From NCBI RefSeq assembly GCF_002749615.1, contig NZ_CP024201.1:2232001-2296000 (forward strand): a DNA stretch of 64,000 nucleotides, read 5' to 3'. The position numbers were made by a program, and so were the translations under genes. This DNA comes from Caulobacter mirabilis. Its GTDB lineage: Bacteria; Pseudomonadota; Alphaproteobacteria; Caulobacterales; Caulobacteraceae. Within the stretch, counting starts at the first letter, position 1. Every line of letters begins with the position of its first letter. The notes beneath the pieces were generated by a model. That model did no database searches, was not told the origin of the DNA, and saw only the letters and a list, made by a program, of their open reading frames with translations. Positions 18,501-25,396 of the stretch are shown here, in pieces.

Positions 18501-19166
18501 CTCGGCGGCCTGCTCGGCGCTGGGCACGGCCACCTGCAGGAAGCCGTCGCCGGCCAGATCCAACGTCGCCCGTTCGCCGGCGCCCAGGGCCACCTTGCCC
18601 AGCGGGGCGATGATCGACCCGGCGTTCTCGATCCGCCCGCCGATCAGGGCCGCATAGCCGCCGCGGCCGACCACGACCGCGCCCTGGTTGCTGACCGCGG
18701 CCGAGCGTCCCGCCCCCTTGAAGGTCAGCTTGCCCGCCAGAAAGTCGTCGTCGGCGATGTCCAGGCTGGAGGCGACGAAGCCGGCGGCGGAGACTTGCCC
18801 GGTCTTGGAGATGGCGATGCCGTTGGGGTTGACCAGGAACACCTGCCCGTTGGCGGTCAGGCTGCCGGCGATGGTCGACGGGGTGTTCCCGGTCACCCGA
18901 TTGAGCAGCACGGACTGGGCGCTCGGCTGCTGGATGTCGACGCTGTTTCCCTGGCCGATCGAGAAGCCCTGCCAGTTGACGATAGCCTGGCCGGTCGACT
19001 GGTTGATCGTCATCTGACCGGCCGTCGGCGTCGAGATGGTCACGCCGCCGCTGGCGACGGTTCCGCCCGTCGGCAGAGCCTGGGCGTGAGCCTGGGCGGC
19101 GGCGATCAGAGCGCTGGAGGTCAGTAGAGCGGTCAGGAACGGGCGGTGGGGCATGGCGAGGCTCAT
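9504..19166 (-). CDS. TpsA-type giant adhesin with MBG repeats (filamentous haemagglutinin family)
   Basis: A 3220-residue exported protein, substrate of the TpsB encoded just upstream. The start is the ATG at 19166 (MSLAMPHRPF), five bases after the tpsB stop; the longer frame would overlap tpsB and lacks a signal peptide. Order: signal peptide ending AQAHAQ (about residue 29); TPS secretion domain with N-P-N-G-I at 113-117; beta-helical region; two GLUG-motif clusters (coding positions about 16850-17340 and 15080-15620) with repeated GGLVG-x-N motifs; then 16 repeats of 79 residues (9951-13742), each with ADALxRIYGN, GLGLVNGD and NYDLTF; a 17th diverged copy; and an acidic C-terminus. These repeats match the MBG domain type of secreted adhesins. 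No C-terminal toxin domain is evident. Likely role: surface adhesion or biofilm. Confidence 0.93.
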   Translation of the reverse strand: MSLAMPHRPFLTALLTSSALIAAAQAHAQALPTGGTVASGGVTISTPTAGQMTINQSTGQAIVNWQGFSIGQGNSVDIQQPSAQSVLLNRVTGNTPSTIAGSLTANGQVFLVNPNGIAISKTGQVSAAGFVASSLDIADDDFLAGKLTFKGAGRSAAVSNQGAVVVGRGGYAALIGGRIENAGSIIAPLGKVALGAGERATLDLAGDGFLQVAVPSAEQAAEPLIVQSGRITADGGLVQVSAAAARDAARRTVNLEGVIEARSVSGRPGAVVLDGGGGAVSITGDVDASARDGGRGGAITVTGEAITLTGASLDASGRDGGGAVRIGGDFQGQGDLARARTVTIDGASAVTADALEAGNGGRVIVWSDDVTAFSGRISARGGANGGDGGFTEVSGKRLLGFNGTVDLRAPKGRTGDLLLDPYNVTISNAPDTGGFTATGDNSVINVTTLQNALATANVTISTGAGGTQDGDITIAAPISWSANTLTLSAHRSIAVNAGLVADGTAGLALNYGAGGGVTYAYGFSANFTGPQGGQSLTINGQAYTLIYDAAQLQAITQTGLGGRYALATSFNAVATRTWGPYGFTPIGTVNGSLQGDGFTGTFDGLGNVVSNLFIGTPNSGIGLFGRIGIGGVVRNLGLSDVYINANQVAGALAGNVRGTVQNVWASGWVSGTAVVGGLVGINGGAISQSFSLVGVKARDSINVGGLVGENYGTIADTYVMGAILGGDRVGGLVGDNQGSITRSFFAGSVHGNSNVGPLVGRNQGAGTVTASLYDSTRSYFGGGLSTVQFQTGGGALATLGSAFAGGADGLYPYLKAFFPNGAQAVSGIAYKDQGRNPLISAQPAPVYSKDPAFVSLNAMGFYWGSVTTDRNGYYYFLVPAGMLAAGDSAAVYTNQSSGPDAPGTTNAFHLFTASGATVQGGVDLYGNTRTFNTAALLYSQTAIDTTALAQAIGGNTVAQAAYNGATAQRILATGASYTVDTPLSVAAGQQLSIETVAPGSLLILNAATTLASGGGLVLRSAGDLRIAAAITTADTTYFKLGSGGTMTIDAPITVIGGYTQGWTGSYWYSPDFSTMVLESAGAIRVNAVVTNRGANTFDIRYGGPDTNFTFARGGRLDYVNNFGNTIYNTATGGRALVINGEGYALISRIQDLPSMNGSAGRFALVANLGAGSYGSALIGSFSGRFDGLGHTIDNLTITGTGAQLGLFGTLASGSVVRNVGLNGGTIAGGAGSDVGALAGLSQGSIFNVWSSAAVIGTDGDIGGLVGENAGSIANSYVTGLVRGGGGTAGAIAGRNPGSVHNVLAAGLLFNTNASTGLVGDNSGVIDGALITGYANAGSTLLSAVGTGSGSVSNVYVDSDTTGFSSGGVVLTTAQLQGGGVPVGLSGDVWTGGTGGKYPYLRSFFPNGIDIVSGTARKADGSAWQAMITLAAGGAAISTVGSGANGYYYAFGAPGTLSAGQGLVAFTADGADALTFRIGSRNDLTSGFDLTETWRRDDLGPLASLSAAQATLVATAGSLTSGLTPANREISSGAAAFSIDQAVNQSGLLALKASGAVTQTAGVTAANLVITGAGDFTLNHAGNAVATVAASVGSLALTTGGALTVSSLSDGSGTTINGVTTTGAVTLSAVGDLTLAAKVSGASPVLSTRGLFINNQGSDGVIAASGRWLVYANSHLGNTFGSLDSQNMALFGRTLATAAPGAITQTGNRYVFANSPTITVAARNATKVYGEVIAPGGLPSLWADLVGAPSVAGVFLAPTIDALFPSLAVSSTGAAATAGVGTGYTLEIVPGSLASDYGYTVNTTSGSLTVTRRAITVTADALNRIYGNANPLLTYTIGGLGLVNGDSLTGSLTTGATTASGVGSYAITQGDLAASSNYDLTFVGANLQITPRALTVTADALSRIYGNTNPLLTYVVNGLGLVNGDTLTGALATGATTASGVGTYAITQGDLAASANYDLTFIGSNLQITPRALTVTADALSRIYGNTNPLLTYVVSGLGLVNGDTLTGALATGATTASGVGTYAITQGDLAASANYDLTFIGSNLQITPRALTVTADALSRIYGNTNPLLTYVVSGLGLVNGDTLTGALATGATTASGVGTYAITQGDLAASANYDLTFIGSNLQITPRALTVTADALSRIYGNTNPLLTYVVSGLGLVNGDTLTGALATGATTASGVGSYAITQGDLAASSNYDLTFVGATLAITPRAITVTADALSRIYGNANPLLTYTIGGLGLVNSDALSGALATGATTASGVGTYAITQGDLAASGNYDLTFVGSNLTVTPRAITITADALNRIYGNANPLLTYAVGGLGLVNGDSLSGALATGATTASGIGTYAISQGDLAASSNYDLTFIGSTLQITPRALTVTADALSRIYGNANPLLTYVVSGLGLVNGDSLSGALATGATTASGIGTYAISQGDLAASANYDLTFIGSNLQITPRALTVTADALSRIYGNTNPLLTYVVSGLGLVNGDTLTGALATGATTASGVGTYAVTQGDLAATANYDLTFVGSNLAITPRAITVTADALSRIYGNANPLLTYAVGGLGLVNGDTLSGALATGATTASGVGTYAVTQGDLAASGNYDLTFVGSNLTVTPRAITITADALSRIYGNANPLLTYAVGGLGLVNGDTLSGALATGATTASGVGTYAVTQGDLAASGNYDLTFVGSSLTVTPRAITITADALNRIYGNANPLLTYAVGGLGLVNGDSLTGALTTGATTASGVGSYAISQGDLAASANYDLTFVGSTLAITPRAITVTADALSRIYGNANPLLTYAVGGLGLVNGDTLSGGLATGATTASGVGTYAISQGDLAASANYDLTFVGSTLAITPRAITVTADALSRIYGNANPLLTYAVGGLGLVNGDTLSGALTTGATTASGVGSYAISQGDLAASSNYDLTFVGSTLAITPRAITVTADALSRIYGNANPLLTYAVGGLGLVNGDSLTGALATGATTASGVGTYAISQGDLAASANYDLTFVGSNLTVTPRAITVTADALSRIYGNANPLLTYAVGGLGLVNGDSLTGSLTTSATTASGVGSYAITQGSLTASANYTITFTGGGLTITPRPVTVIAHNQSRTQGFVNPPLTYSLGGLGLVNGDGFTGGLATDAAQGSPAGDYRIGRGDLSISANYAVTFLDGVMTVTAAPPPAQDGASAIQERFLAPYAPPALDPRPIDSGTDDDRVITEDPRLIAPLICSDGRVAAACVVASR
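9951..13742 (-). repeat. 16 tandem in-frame 237-bp repeats inside tpsA
   Basis: Sixteen consecutive units of exactly 79 codons fill this interval. Boundaries were set at the (I/V)TPR-A codons, and the first and last boundary differ by exactly 16 x 237 bases. Units 2-5 (DNA about 12550-13510) are almost identical at base level, while others differ at a few recurring positions (TYAVGG versus TYVVSG, DTLTG versus DSLTG or DTLSG), as expected from unequal crossing over and gene conversion. Because the unit length is a multiple of three, the opposite strand is also open over the whole array. Confidence 0.96.
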
Positions 19167-19171
19167 GACGT

Positions 19172-20944
19172 CTAGAACTGAACGGCGCCGGTCAGCGTGA
19201 AGCGGTCGTCGCTGGGGATGCGGTCGGTGCGGTGCTGCCGGCCCCATTCGAGGGACAGGCTTAGCGCGACGCTGTCGGTGACGCCGGTCGCAAGCCGCAG
19301 GCCCAGGCCATAGGCGCCGTAGGTCGAGCGCTCGCGCTCGAAGAAGGTCGGCCGCTCCAAGCGAAGATGGCCGACCGCGCCGAAGAGGTAGGGCGAGGCG
19401 GAGAGAGCCGCCTCGCCCGCGCGCACGGTCCAGGGCGAGGACAGTTGTGCGCGCATGGCGTAGCCGCTGTCGCCCTGCAGGCTGCCGGAATCGAAGGTCG
19501 ACAGGGCGGAGGGCGCGGCGATGCCCATCTGTTCGGACTGGGGCAGCGGATCGCCGAAGCTGCTCTGCGCGCGCGCGCTGAGGTCGAGCGTCAGATGCTG
19601 CGCGAGCGGCTGGGTGAAGGCGACGCCGAACTCGATCTTCCTGAAATCAGCGTCGGCGCCCATCCGCGACAGCGGCAGCAGGGGCGTGGCGTCCGCCGCG
19701 GTGCGGGCGCCCAGGCCGGTCAAGCCTTGCGACGCCCTGACGTTGCCGCTCAGCACGCCGTTCGCCTGGGTGAACCAGACCCCGTCCAGCGACAGGCGCA
19801 GAACTCTCAGCCGGTCGGAAGCCAGCGGCACGATGATCGGGTGGACGACGTAGAGATTGTCGTTCTGAGCGTCGATCCCGACTTCGGCCGCCAGCGTCGT
19901 GGCGCGGCTGCGGATCAACGGATAGCGCAGGCGCAGGGAATAGCGCTCGAAGACGCTGCCAAAGCCGAGGGTATTCTTCGGATGGCTGGGGTTGGCGCGG
20001 GTCCGGGTGGCTTCGACGTTGGCGGTCAGGCCGTCCAGGCCGATCGGCAGAACCATGCCGACGGCGAGGGTGCGACTGCGGGGATTGTCGCTGAGATAGC
20101 CCTTACGGCCGTCTTCCGGCAGGCCGCCGGCGCGGAAATAGAACTGTTCCCCCTGACCGAACAGATTGTTGGCGTCGAGCCCGACGCCGGCGGACCAGTC
20201 GCCGAGCGGGGACGAGGGGGCGTTGTCGAAGGTCCATTGCCCGGTCACCGGACGCTCGACGCCATCGATGATCAGCACGCTCGACCCATGGACCGAGCCC
20301 GCCGCAAGCGCGGATCGCAGCCGTGCGCCGGAGATGTCGCCGGCCAGCAGGAGGCGTCGCTCCAACTCCGGCATCCGAATGCCGGGTCGGGCGACGATCG
20401 GCGCCAGGATCGCTTGGACCCGGGTCTGCAACCGCTCAGGCAGCGCCGAGACATCGACGCGCTCCACGTAGCCGTCGATGACGATCAGCTTCAAGCGGCC
20501 GCCGTCGGCCAGGGTCTGGGCCGGGAGGACGACGCGGACCAGCGCATAGCCCGCCCGAGCGTAGGCGGCTTCGAGGCGCCGCGCGGCGGCGAACACTTCG
20601 GCCGCCGTGATGGTCCGGCCGATCAGGGCGTTGGTGATGGCGGCGGTCTCGGCCGCCATCTCCGGACGTCCGCCCTCGACCTCGATCTCGGCCAGGACGA
20701 GCGGCAGCGTTTCGGCGCCCTCCGGCGTCTGCAAGCCGGGATGGTCGGGCACCGCGATTCCCCCCGGAACCGTCTGGAGCGGCGGCCGGAAGCTGGGCGG
20801 CGTGATCTGGCTGGCCGTCTGCGCCTGGGCGGCGCCGGCGCCGAACACGACGGCTGCAGCCAGGCTCAGCGCCAGGGCGGATGGCGCTGCGCCTCGACAA
20901 GGGAAGCTCCCCGGACGAGTTCCAGTGTGGTGACGCGAAATCAA
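19172..20944 (-). CDS. TpsB outer-membrane transporter (ShlB/FhaC/HecB family)
   Basis: A 590-residue outer-membrane barrel that exports the TpsA encoded five bases downstream. Features in order: a signal peptide ending near AGAAQAQ (residue 42), a proline-rich linker, a POTRA domain from about residue 80 (LVLAEIEVEGG to LKLIVIDGYVERVDV), a second POTRA-like part (ERLLLAGDISGARLRSAL), then the C-terminal beta-barrel from about residue 235 ending in the aromatic FTLTGAVQF. The length fits the family. The start shown is a TTG giving MISRHH; another start nearer the hydrophobic segment is possible. It is on the same strand as the LuxR-type gene, about 100 bases downstream of it. Confidence 0.92.
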   Translation of the reverse strand: MISRHHTGTRPGSFPCRGAAPSALALSLAAAVVFGAGAAQAQTASQITPPSFRPPLQTVPGGIAVPDHPGLQTPEGAETLPLVLAEIEVEGGRPEMAAETAAITNALIGRTITAAEVFAAARRLEAAYARAGYALVRVVLPAQTLADGGRLKLIVIDGYVERVDVSALPERLQTRVQAILAPIVARPGIRMPELERRLLLAGDISGARLRSALAAGSVHGSSVLIIDGVERPVTGQWTFDNAPSSPLGDWSAGVGLDANNLFGQGEQFYFRAGGLPEDGRKGYLSDNPRSRTLAVGMVLPIGLDGLTANVEATRTRANPSHPKNTLGFGSVFERYSLRLRYPLIRSRATTLAAEVGIDAQNDNLYVVHPIIVPLASDRLRVLRLSLDGVWFTQANGVLSGNVRASQGLTGLGARTAADATPLLPLSRMGADADFRKIEFGVAFTQPLAQHLTLDLSARAQSSFGDPLPQSEQMGIAAPSALSTFDSGSLQGDSGYAMRAQLSSPWTVRAGEAALSASPYLFGAVGHLRLERPTFFERERSTYGAYGLGLRLATGVTDSVALSLSLEWGRQHRTDRIPSDDRFTLTGAVQF

Positions 20945-21048
20945 ACCGATCCCCAGATACCCAAAACGGGGTAGAGGCTAGGGATCCGGCGCGGCGCGCA
21001 GTAAGTGCCATTTGGGAGCGATGCACGCTCGCCGGGAACGGGTCCGGA

Positions 21049-22296
21049 TCAGCTGCGGAGCACCGGCATCGAGAGGGCCAGGCGGACGAGGTCGGCCTGG
21101 CGATGGCAGCCGGTCTTGGCCTGGACGGCCTTGAGGCGAGTCCGGGCGGTGCTCAGCTTGATGCCCAGAGCGCTGGCGGCCTCGGCGAGGGTGTCGCCCT
21201 GGACGAGCAGGGCGGCCAATCGCGCCTCGGCCGGCGCCAAGCCATACCGGGTGGTGATCCACTGAATTGGCGTGCGCCGCTCGGCGTCCGCGTCGACAAG
21301 GATCACCAGGACCTTCCCGAGGGCGCCGTCGCACTCGGCGCCCTGGGGAAGGGGCGAGATCATCGCATTGAGAAAACCGCCGCTCAGGCGGGGCAGGGCG
21401 AGCCCGTTCACGGCGATATGGGGGCCGCCGGCGGCGCAAGCGAAGATCGCCTGGTCAAGCGCGGCGTTGGCCGTCTCGGTCGTAGCGCGCAAACGGCCGT
21501 CTCTGGAAAGCGCGATCCCGTCGCGAAGGGCGGCCATCTGCTCGGCGGCTCGATTCATGGTCACGAGGCGGCCGTCGGACGAGAGAAGCAGCGCCGCGTG
21601 CGCCCAGGTCTCGAACACCAGCAGAGCCGCTCGGCCCTGTTGGCGTTCGCGATCCAGGAGGCCGTGCAGCCGAAACGCCCGCGCGATGTGCGGCGTCAGG
21701 AGGTCCAGCAGGCGCAACTGGCCTTGACGTCGGTCCGCGTCGTCCTTGTGGTCGGCCAACGACAGGGCGACGCTGCGCCGCTGGTTTCGCTCGATGATGA
21801 CGCCGGCTGCGTAGCACCCGAGTCCTCGGGCGCGGATGAAGTCGTTGTAGAATTCGGTTCTTGCCAGGTCGTCGTTCGAGATCACGGCCTCGGAGAGGCG
21901 GGCCCGGCCGACCGGCAGCTTGGTCAGGCCGCGTTCGACATACGGACTGGTGTCGACGAAATGCTCGGCATAGGCGCGCACGTCGCCGTCGGCGAAATTG
22001 CGGTGGAATGTCAGGGCTGAGGTCGGCCGGCCGTTCTCGTGGCCGAACAGCATCATCCGCGTTTCCGGATAGTGGCTCTCCAACGCCTCCAGGAAAGTCG
22101 CCCAGTGCTCTGCATGAACGGCGGCCTCGGTGATGTGGCCGAGGAGGTCCAGGATCGCAGCAGTCGAGAGGTCGCTCGATGAGGCCAAGCCCGGCGCTTT
22201 CTGTGCTGCGATCAAGGTTAACCTGAGACGGTGATACGCCAACGGCCGACGATGACAAGCGAACCCTCGCGAGGCGGGAAAACGCGTGATTTTCAA
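21049..22296 (-). CDS. LuxR-type helix-turn-helix regulator
   Basis: A regulator of up to 415 residues. The C-terminal HTH is clear: YGLAPAEARLAALLVQGDTL followed by AEAASALGIKLSTARTRLKA and TGCHRQADLVRLAL, the LuxR/GerE pattern. The N-terminal about 330 residues carry no recognised sensor family; similar architectures have PAS/GAF-like sensing parts. The frame opens with a TTG at 22296 without a good ribosome site, and the first about 35 residues look like non-coding leader, so the true start is probably near ASSSDLSTAAI. It lies upstream of and parallel to tpsB-tpsA, which makes it a candidate regulator of the adhesin, though no binding site was identified. Confidence 0.85.
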   Translation of the reverse strand: MKITRFPASRGFACHRRPLAYHRLRLTLIAAQKAPGLASSSDLSTAAILDLLGHITEAAVHAEHWATFLEALESHYPETRMMLFGHENGRPTSALTFHRNFADGDVRAYAEHFVDTSPYVERGLTKLPVGRARLSEAVISNDDLARTEFYNDFIRARGLGCYAAGVIIERNQRRSVALSLADHKDDADRRQGQLRLLDLLTPHIARAFRLHGLLDRERQQGRAALLVFETWAHAALLLSSDGRLVTMNRAAEQMAALRDGIALSRDGRLRATTETANAALDQAIFACAAGGPHIAVNGLALPRLSGGFLNAMISPLPQGAECDGALGKVLVILVDADAERRTPIQWITTRYGLAPAEARLAALLVQGDTLAEAASALGIKLSTARTRLKAVQAKTGCHRQADLVRLALSMPVLRS

Positions 22297-22323
22297 GCGA
22301 GGAGGGCATGCGGGGAATACCGC

Positions 22324-22354
22324 TTGATCCTCTAGCGACTAGAGGATGCAGATT
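22324..22354 (+). promoter_or_regulatory. MerR-family-type operator and promoter before the metal-efflux genes
   Basis: A perfect inverted repeat, ATCCTCTAG, CGA, CTAGAGGAT (22327-22347), lies between a possible -35 (TTGATC, 22324-22329) and a weak -10 (CAGATT, 22349-22354), giving a long 19-base spacer. This is the design of promoters activated by MerR-family metal regulators (ZntR, CadR, CueR). No MerR gene is in the window. It reads toward the small ORF at 22375 and the His-rich protein and czc genes. Confidence 0.6.
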
Positions 22355-22374
22355 GGCGGCCACGGAGGATTTCC

Positions 22375-22515
22375 ATGGCGTTCGCCAAGTCCGAAGCCCG
22401 TCTGCGGGCCTTTCGCATCGCTATGAACCAGGCCTGCGCGGCCTTTGCGGTCGTGAGCGGATCGCGCCGTCCGGCGGATTATGTAACGCATTGCCATCCC
22501 CTGTCGGCGTGGTAG
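22375..22515 (+). CDS. Possible 46-residue micro-ORF, unknown
   Basis: An ATG preceded by GGAGG with a six-base spacer opens a 46-codon frame (starts MAFAKSEARLRAF, ends YVTHCHPLSAW, stop at 22513). It sits 20 bases after the MerR-type promoter and 10 bases before the His-rich protein gene. It contains two cysteines and two histidines, one pair as T-H-C-H. The good ribosome site and position support a real leader peptide or small metal-binding protein; the short length makes chance possible. Confidence 0.42.
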   Translation: MAFAKSEARLRAFRIAMNQACAAFAVVSGSRRPADYVTHCHPLSAW

Positions 22516-22525
22516 CGAGGCGGCG

Positions 22526-22873
22526 ATGACCTTGGCGATCGCGAAAACCAGAAGGCTTCTGGCCGCGGCGGTGGTGCTCCTGCTCGCCGTGTTCGTCTTT
22601 GCGCCTGTGGTCGAGGCGGCCTCCTGTGGTCCGGAGATTCCCGCGGCTGAGGCGGTTCTCCACGACGGATCATCGCCTGAGAAGCATGACGCCGGAGACC
22701 CTGCCCATGGGATCTGCGCCCACGGCCACTGTCACCATGGTTCGACCGCCAGCACATCTTCGACCGAAGCCGTCCTACGCCTGTTCGACGCCCCGCTCGA
22801 CCAGCGACCGGCCGGCGCCGACGCGCCTTCCAACTACATAGCCGAAGGCCCGACCAGACCGCCCAGGGCCTGA
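22526..22873 (+). CDS. Small secreted His-rich protein ahead of czcCBA
   Basis: A 115-residue protein with a signal sequence (LLAAAVVLLLAVFVFAPVVEA, cleaved near residue 31) and a histidine/cysteine cluster, HGICAHGHCHHG, in the middle. The remainder is polar and Pro/Ala-rich, probably disordered. Exported proteins of this kind (CzcI- or CzcE-like) occur at the head of heavy-metal RND operons and are thought to buffer or sense periplasmic metal. It is followed by czcC after 52 bases. The name is not assigned because I match only the pattern and context, not a defined family. Confidence 0.75.
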   Translation: MTLAIAKTRRLLAAAVVLLLAVFVFAPVVEAASCGPEIPAAEAVLHDGSSPEKHDAGDPAHGICAHGHCHHGSTASTSSTEAVLRLFDAPLDQRPAGADAPSNYIAEGPTRPPRA

Positions 22874-22925
22874 CGCGAGCGCGTCCAGCGGACGCATCTC
22901 CCGTCAGACATCTGGAAGCTGAATC

Positions 22926-24179
22926 ATGCCTATCCCGTATCGCCGGCCTGGTCGCGTCGCGACCGGCTGCGCGGCGGTCGCCGCGGCGACCCTGCTCACC
23001 GGCCCTGTCTGGGCCGCCCCGGCGCCTTCGTATGAAGCGCTGCTCAAACGGCGCGATGTCGCGCCCATCTCGCTCGAGGCCAAGGCTCTGGCCGAGGCGG
23101 CCGACGCCCGCGTGCTGCAAGCCCGCGCCCGCCCCAATCCGACCCTGTCGGTCGATGTGGAGAACATCTACGGCAGCGGGGCGAACTCCGGCCTCAGCAG
23201 CGCCGAGACCACCTGGACCGTCGGCCAGAACCTGGAGCTCTGGAACCGTCGCTCTTCGCGGATCGCCGCCGCTCGCGCCGACGCCGGCGTGGCGGCGCTG
23301 CAGCGCGACTTCGCCCTGGTCGACGCCGCTGGACGATTGGCGACGACCTACGCAGACGCGGAGGCGGCGCAACGCCGCCATGCGCTGGCCCAGGAGGCGC
23401 TCGCGCTCACGGTCGAGGACGCCCGCGCGGCCTTGAAGCTGGTGGAGGAGGGGCGCGAGCCGCTGCTCCGAGGCATCCAGGGCGAGGCGGAAGCCGCCGC
23501 GGCTCGGGCGACGCTCGACGAAGCCCGCGCCGAACGCGACGCCGCCTATGCGCGCTTGACCGCGACGGCGCTGCTCGAAACGCCCGTCACCGTGATCGAC
23601 AGCAGCCTGCTCGACCAGGCGCCCGCGATCGCCGACGAAACGGCGGCGGCGCTGCCGGAGGTCAGGATCGCCCAAGCCGAACGTTTGGCCGCCGAACGTC
23701 GGATCGCGGTCCAGCGTGCGCTCGGTCGGCCCGATCTGAGCGCCAGCATCGGCTTCCGCCAGTCCCGGGCCGACGACTCCACCGCCTTCACGGTCGGCCT
23801 GAGCATGCCGTTGCCGCTGTTCGATCGGAACCGCGGCAACGTCCAGGCCGCCCAGGCCGATCTGCGCGCCGCCGAGGCCCGGCTAACCGGGGTCGAGCGG
23901 ACCGCGACCGCCGACCGGGCCGCCGCCATGGCCCGACTGGCCGCTTCGAGCAGCCGGGTCGTCGCCGCGGACGGCGGCGTGAAGGCGGCCGAGGAAGCCT
24001 ACCGCCTGTCGCGCCTCGGCTTCGAGGCCGGACGCATCTCGCAACTGGAGCTTCGCGCCACGCGCGCGGCCCTGATCAACGCCCGCAACGCCGGCATCGA
24101 CGCCCGCCTGGCTCGGGTTCGTGCGGAAACCGAACTGGCGCGCCTGCAAGGCCGCGCACCCTTTGGAGGGGTTCAATGA
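22926..24179 (+). CDS. czcC: CzcC-type outer-membrane efflux channel (TolC family)
   Basis: A 417-residue TolC-like outer-membrane factor. It has a signal peptide (ATLLTGPVWAAPAPS), then two long alpha-helical OEP repeats rich in Ala/Glu/Arg, with RARPNPTLSVDVENIYGSG in the first half and LSMPLPLFDRNRGNVQAAQA in the second; the PNP-LS and PLF-DRN-R-G motifs are typical of CzcC/CusC. It forms the outer-membrane part of the tripartite pump. Its last four bases overlap czcB, so the genes are translationally coupled. Metal specificity is judged from CzcA. Confidence 0.9.
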   Translation: MPIPYRRPGRVATGCAAVAAATLLTGPVWAAPAPSYEALLKRRDVAPISLEAKALAEAADARVLQARARPNPTLSVDVENIYGSGANSGLSSAETTWTVGQNLELWNRRSSRIAAARADAGVAALQRDFALVDAAGRLATTYADAEAAQRRHALAQEALALTVEDARAALKLVEEGREPLLRGIQGEAEAAAARATLDEARAERDAAYARLTATALLETPVTVIDSSLLDQAPAIADETAAALPEVRIAQAERLAAERRIAVQRALGRPDLSASIGFRQSRADDSTAFTVGLSMPLPLFDRNRGNVQAAQADLRAAEARLTGVERTATADRAAAMARLAASSSRVVAADGGVKAAEEAYRLSRLGFEAGRISQLELRATRAALINARNAGIDARLARVRAETELARLQGRAPFGGVQ

Positions 24180-25387
24180 CCATCAAACGTCAACTCGACA
24201 AACGCCTCCTGATCGGCGGCGTCGCCGTCCTGGTCGTGCTGGGCGGCGGCGGGCTGCTCTACGCTGTCGCCCGGCCGGAAGCGCCGGTTCCTGCGGCCAA
24301 GGCGAGCGCCGACGGCCACGCCGAAGGCGAGGCCGCGCATGCTGCAGAAGCCACGCCGCCCAAGGGGGCGGAAGCGGACGAAGGCGTCGTCGCCCTGACC
24401 GCCGAACAGATCCAGGCGGCCGGCATCACCGTCGTCGCCGTCGGGCGCGGCGGCGGTGCGGAGACGCGGCTCTCGGGCCGCGTCGAGCCGATGATCGACG
24501 CCCGCGCCGTGGTCGGCGCCTCCGTCGGCGGCCGTGTGGAGCGGGTGCTGGTCGCGCCGGGTCAATCGGTCCGGATCGGCCAGCCCCTGGCGGCCCTGGT
24601 CAGCGGCGAGGCGGCGACCTTCCGCGCCGAAGCCGACGCGGCCGCGGCGGAGGCCGAGGCCGCGCGCCTGGCGCATCGCCGGGATCAGACGCTCGTCGAG
24701 CAGGGTGTCGTCGCCCGTCAGGACGCCGAGACGTCGCGCGCGCGCGCATTGAGCGCCGAGGCTTCGGCCCGGGCGGCGCGGGCGCGGGCCTATGCCGCCG
24801 GGGCGCCGAACGCCTCGGGGCGGGTTTCAGTGTCCAGTCCCATCGCCGGCGTCGTCAGCCGTGTCGATGTCGGCCCCGGCGGGTTCGTCGCCGCGGGCGG
24901 CGTCGTGGCCGAGGTCGTCAATCCCGCGCGGGTGGAGCTCGTCTTCCGCGCGCCCCCGCACCTGGGAACGACCGTGCGCGCGGGCGCGAACCTGAAGGTC
25001 AGCGGCCCGGGCGGCGACTTCGACGCCGTGGTCACCGGCGTGGCCTCGGCCGCCGACGGCGCCAGCAGCGCCACCGTCATCCGCGCTCGGACAGAGGGCG
25101 GCGTTCTCCCCCCGGCAGGCTCGGCCGTCTCGGCGGCGGTCGTCACCGGCGGGGAGGGCGGCGGCCTGACAGTTCCCGCCGACGCGATCCAGACCGTGGA
25201 CGGCGCGACGGTCGTCTTCGTCCAAGCGCCGCAAGGCTTCCGCGCGGTCCCCGTGCTGGCCGGCCGTCGCGCCGGCGGGAGGATCGAGATTCTCAAGGGC
25301 CTGGAGGGCGGCGAGCGTATCGCCGGGACCAACGCCTTCCTGCTCAAGGCCGAGCTCGCCAAGGGCGAAGCCGAGCATGGGCACTAG
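24176..25387 (+). CDS. czcB: CzcB-type periplasmic adaptor (membrane fusion protein)
   Basis: A 403-residue adaptor joining the inner-membrane pump and the outer channel. It has an N-terminal membrane anchor (LLIGGVAVLVVLGGGGLLYAV), a His/Glu/Ala linker, a first lipoyl half-motif (GGRVERVLVAPGQSVRIGQP), an Ala/Glu/Arg coiled coil, the second half (SPIAGVVSRVDVGPGGFV), and the beta-barrel/membrane-proximal parts with GGERIAGTNAFLLKAEL. It ends in EAEHGH, a possible metal-binding tail. It overlaps czcC by four bases and precedes czcA by nine. Confidence 0.9.
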   Translation: MTIKRQLDKRLLIGGVAVLVVLGGGGLLYAVARPEAPVPAAKASADGHAEGEAAHAAEATPPKGAEADEGVVALTAEQIQAAGITVVAVGRGGGAETRLSGRVEPMIDARAVVGASVGGRVERVLVAPGQSVRIGQPLAALVSGEAATFRAEADAAAAEAEAARLAHRRDQTLVEQGVVARQDAETSRARALSAEASARAARARAYAAGAPNASGRVSVSSPIAGVVSRVDVGPGGFVAAGGVVAEVVNPARVELVFRAPPHLGTTVRAGANLKVSGPGGDFDAVVTGVASAADGASSATVIRARTEGGVLPPAGSAVSAAVVTGGEGGGLTVPADAIQTVDGATVVFVQAPQGFRAVPVLAGRRAGGRIEILKGLEGGERIAGTNAFLLKAELAKGEAEHGH

Positions 25388-25396
25388 GGGGCGATC

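Noticed and set aside
19167..19247. Upstream extension of tpsA
   Set aside because: It overlaps tpsB and lacks a signal peptide; the ATG at 19166 gives one.
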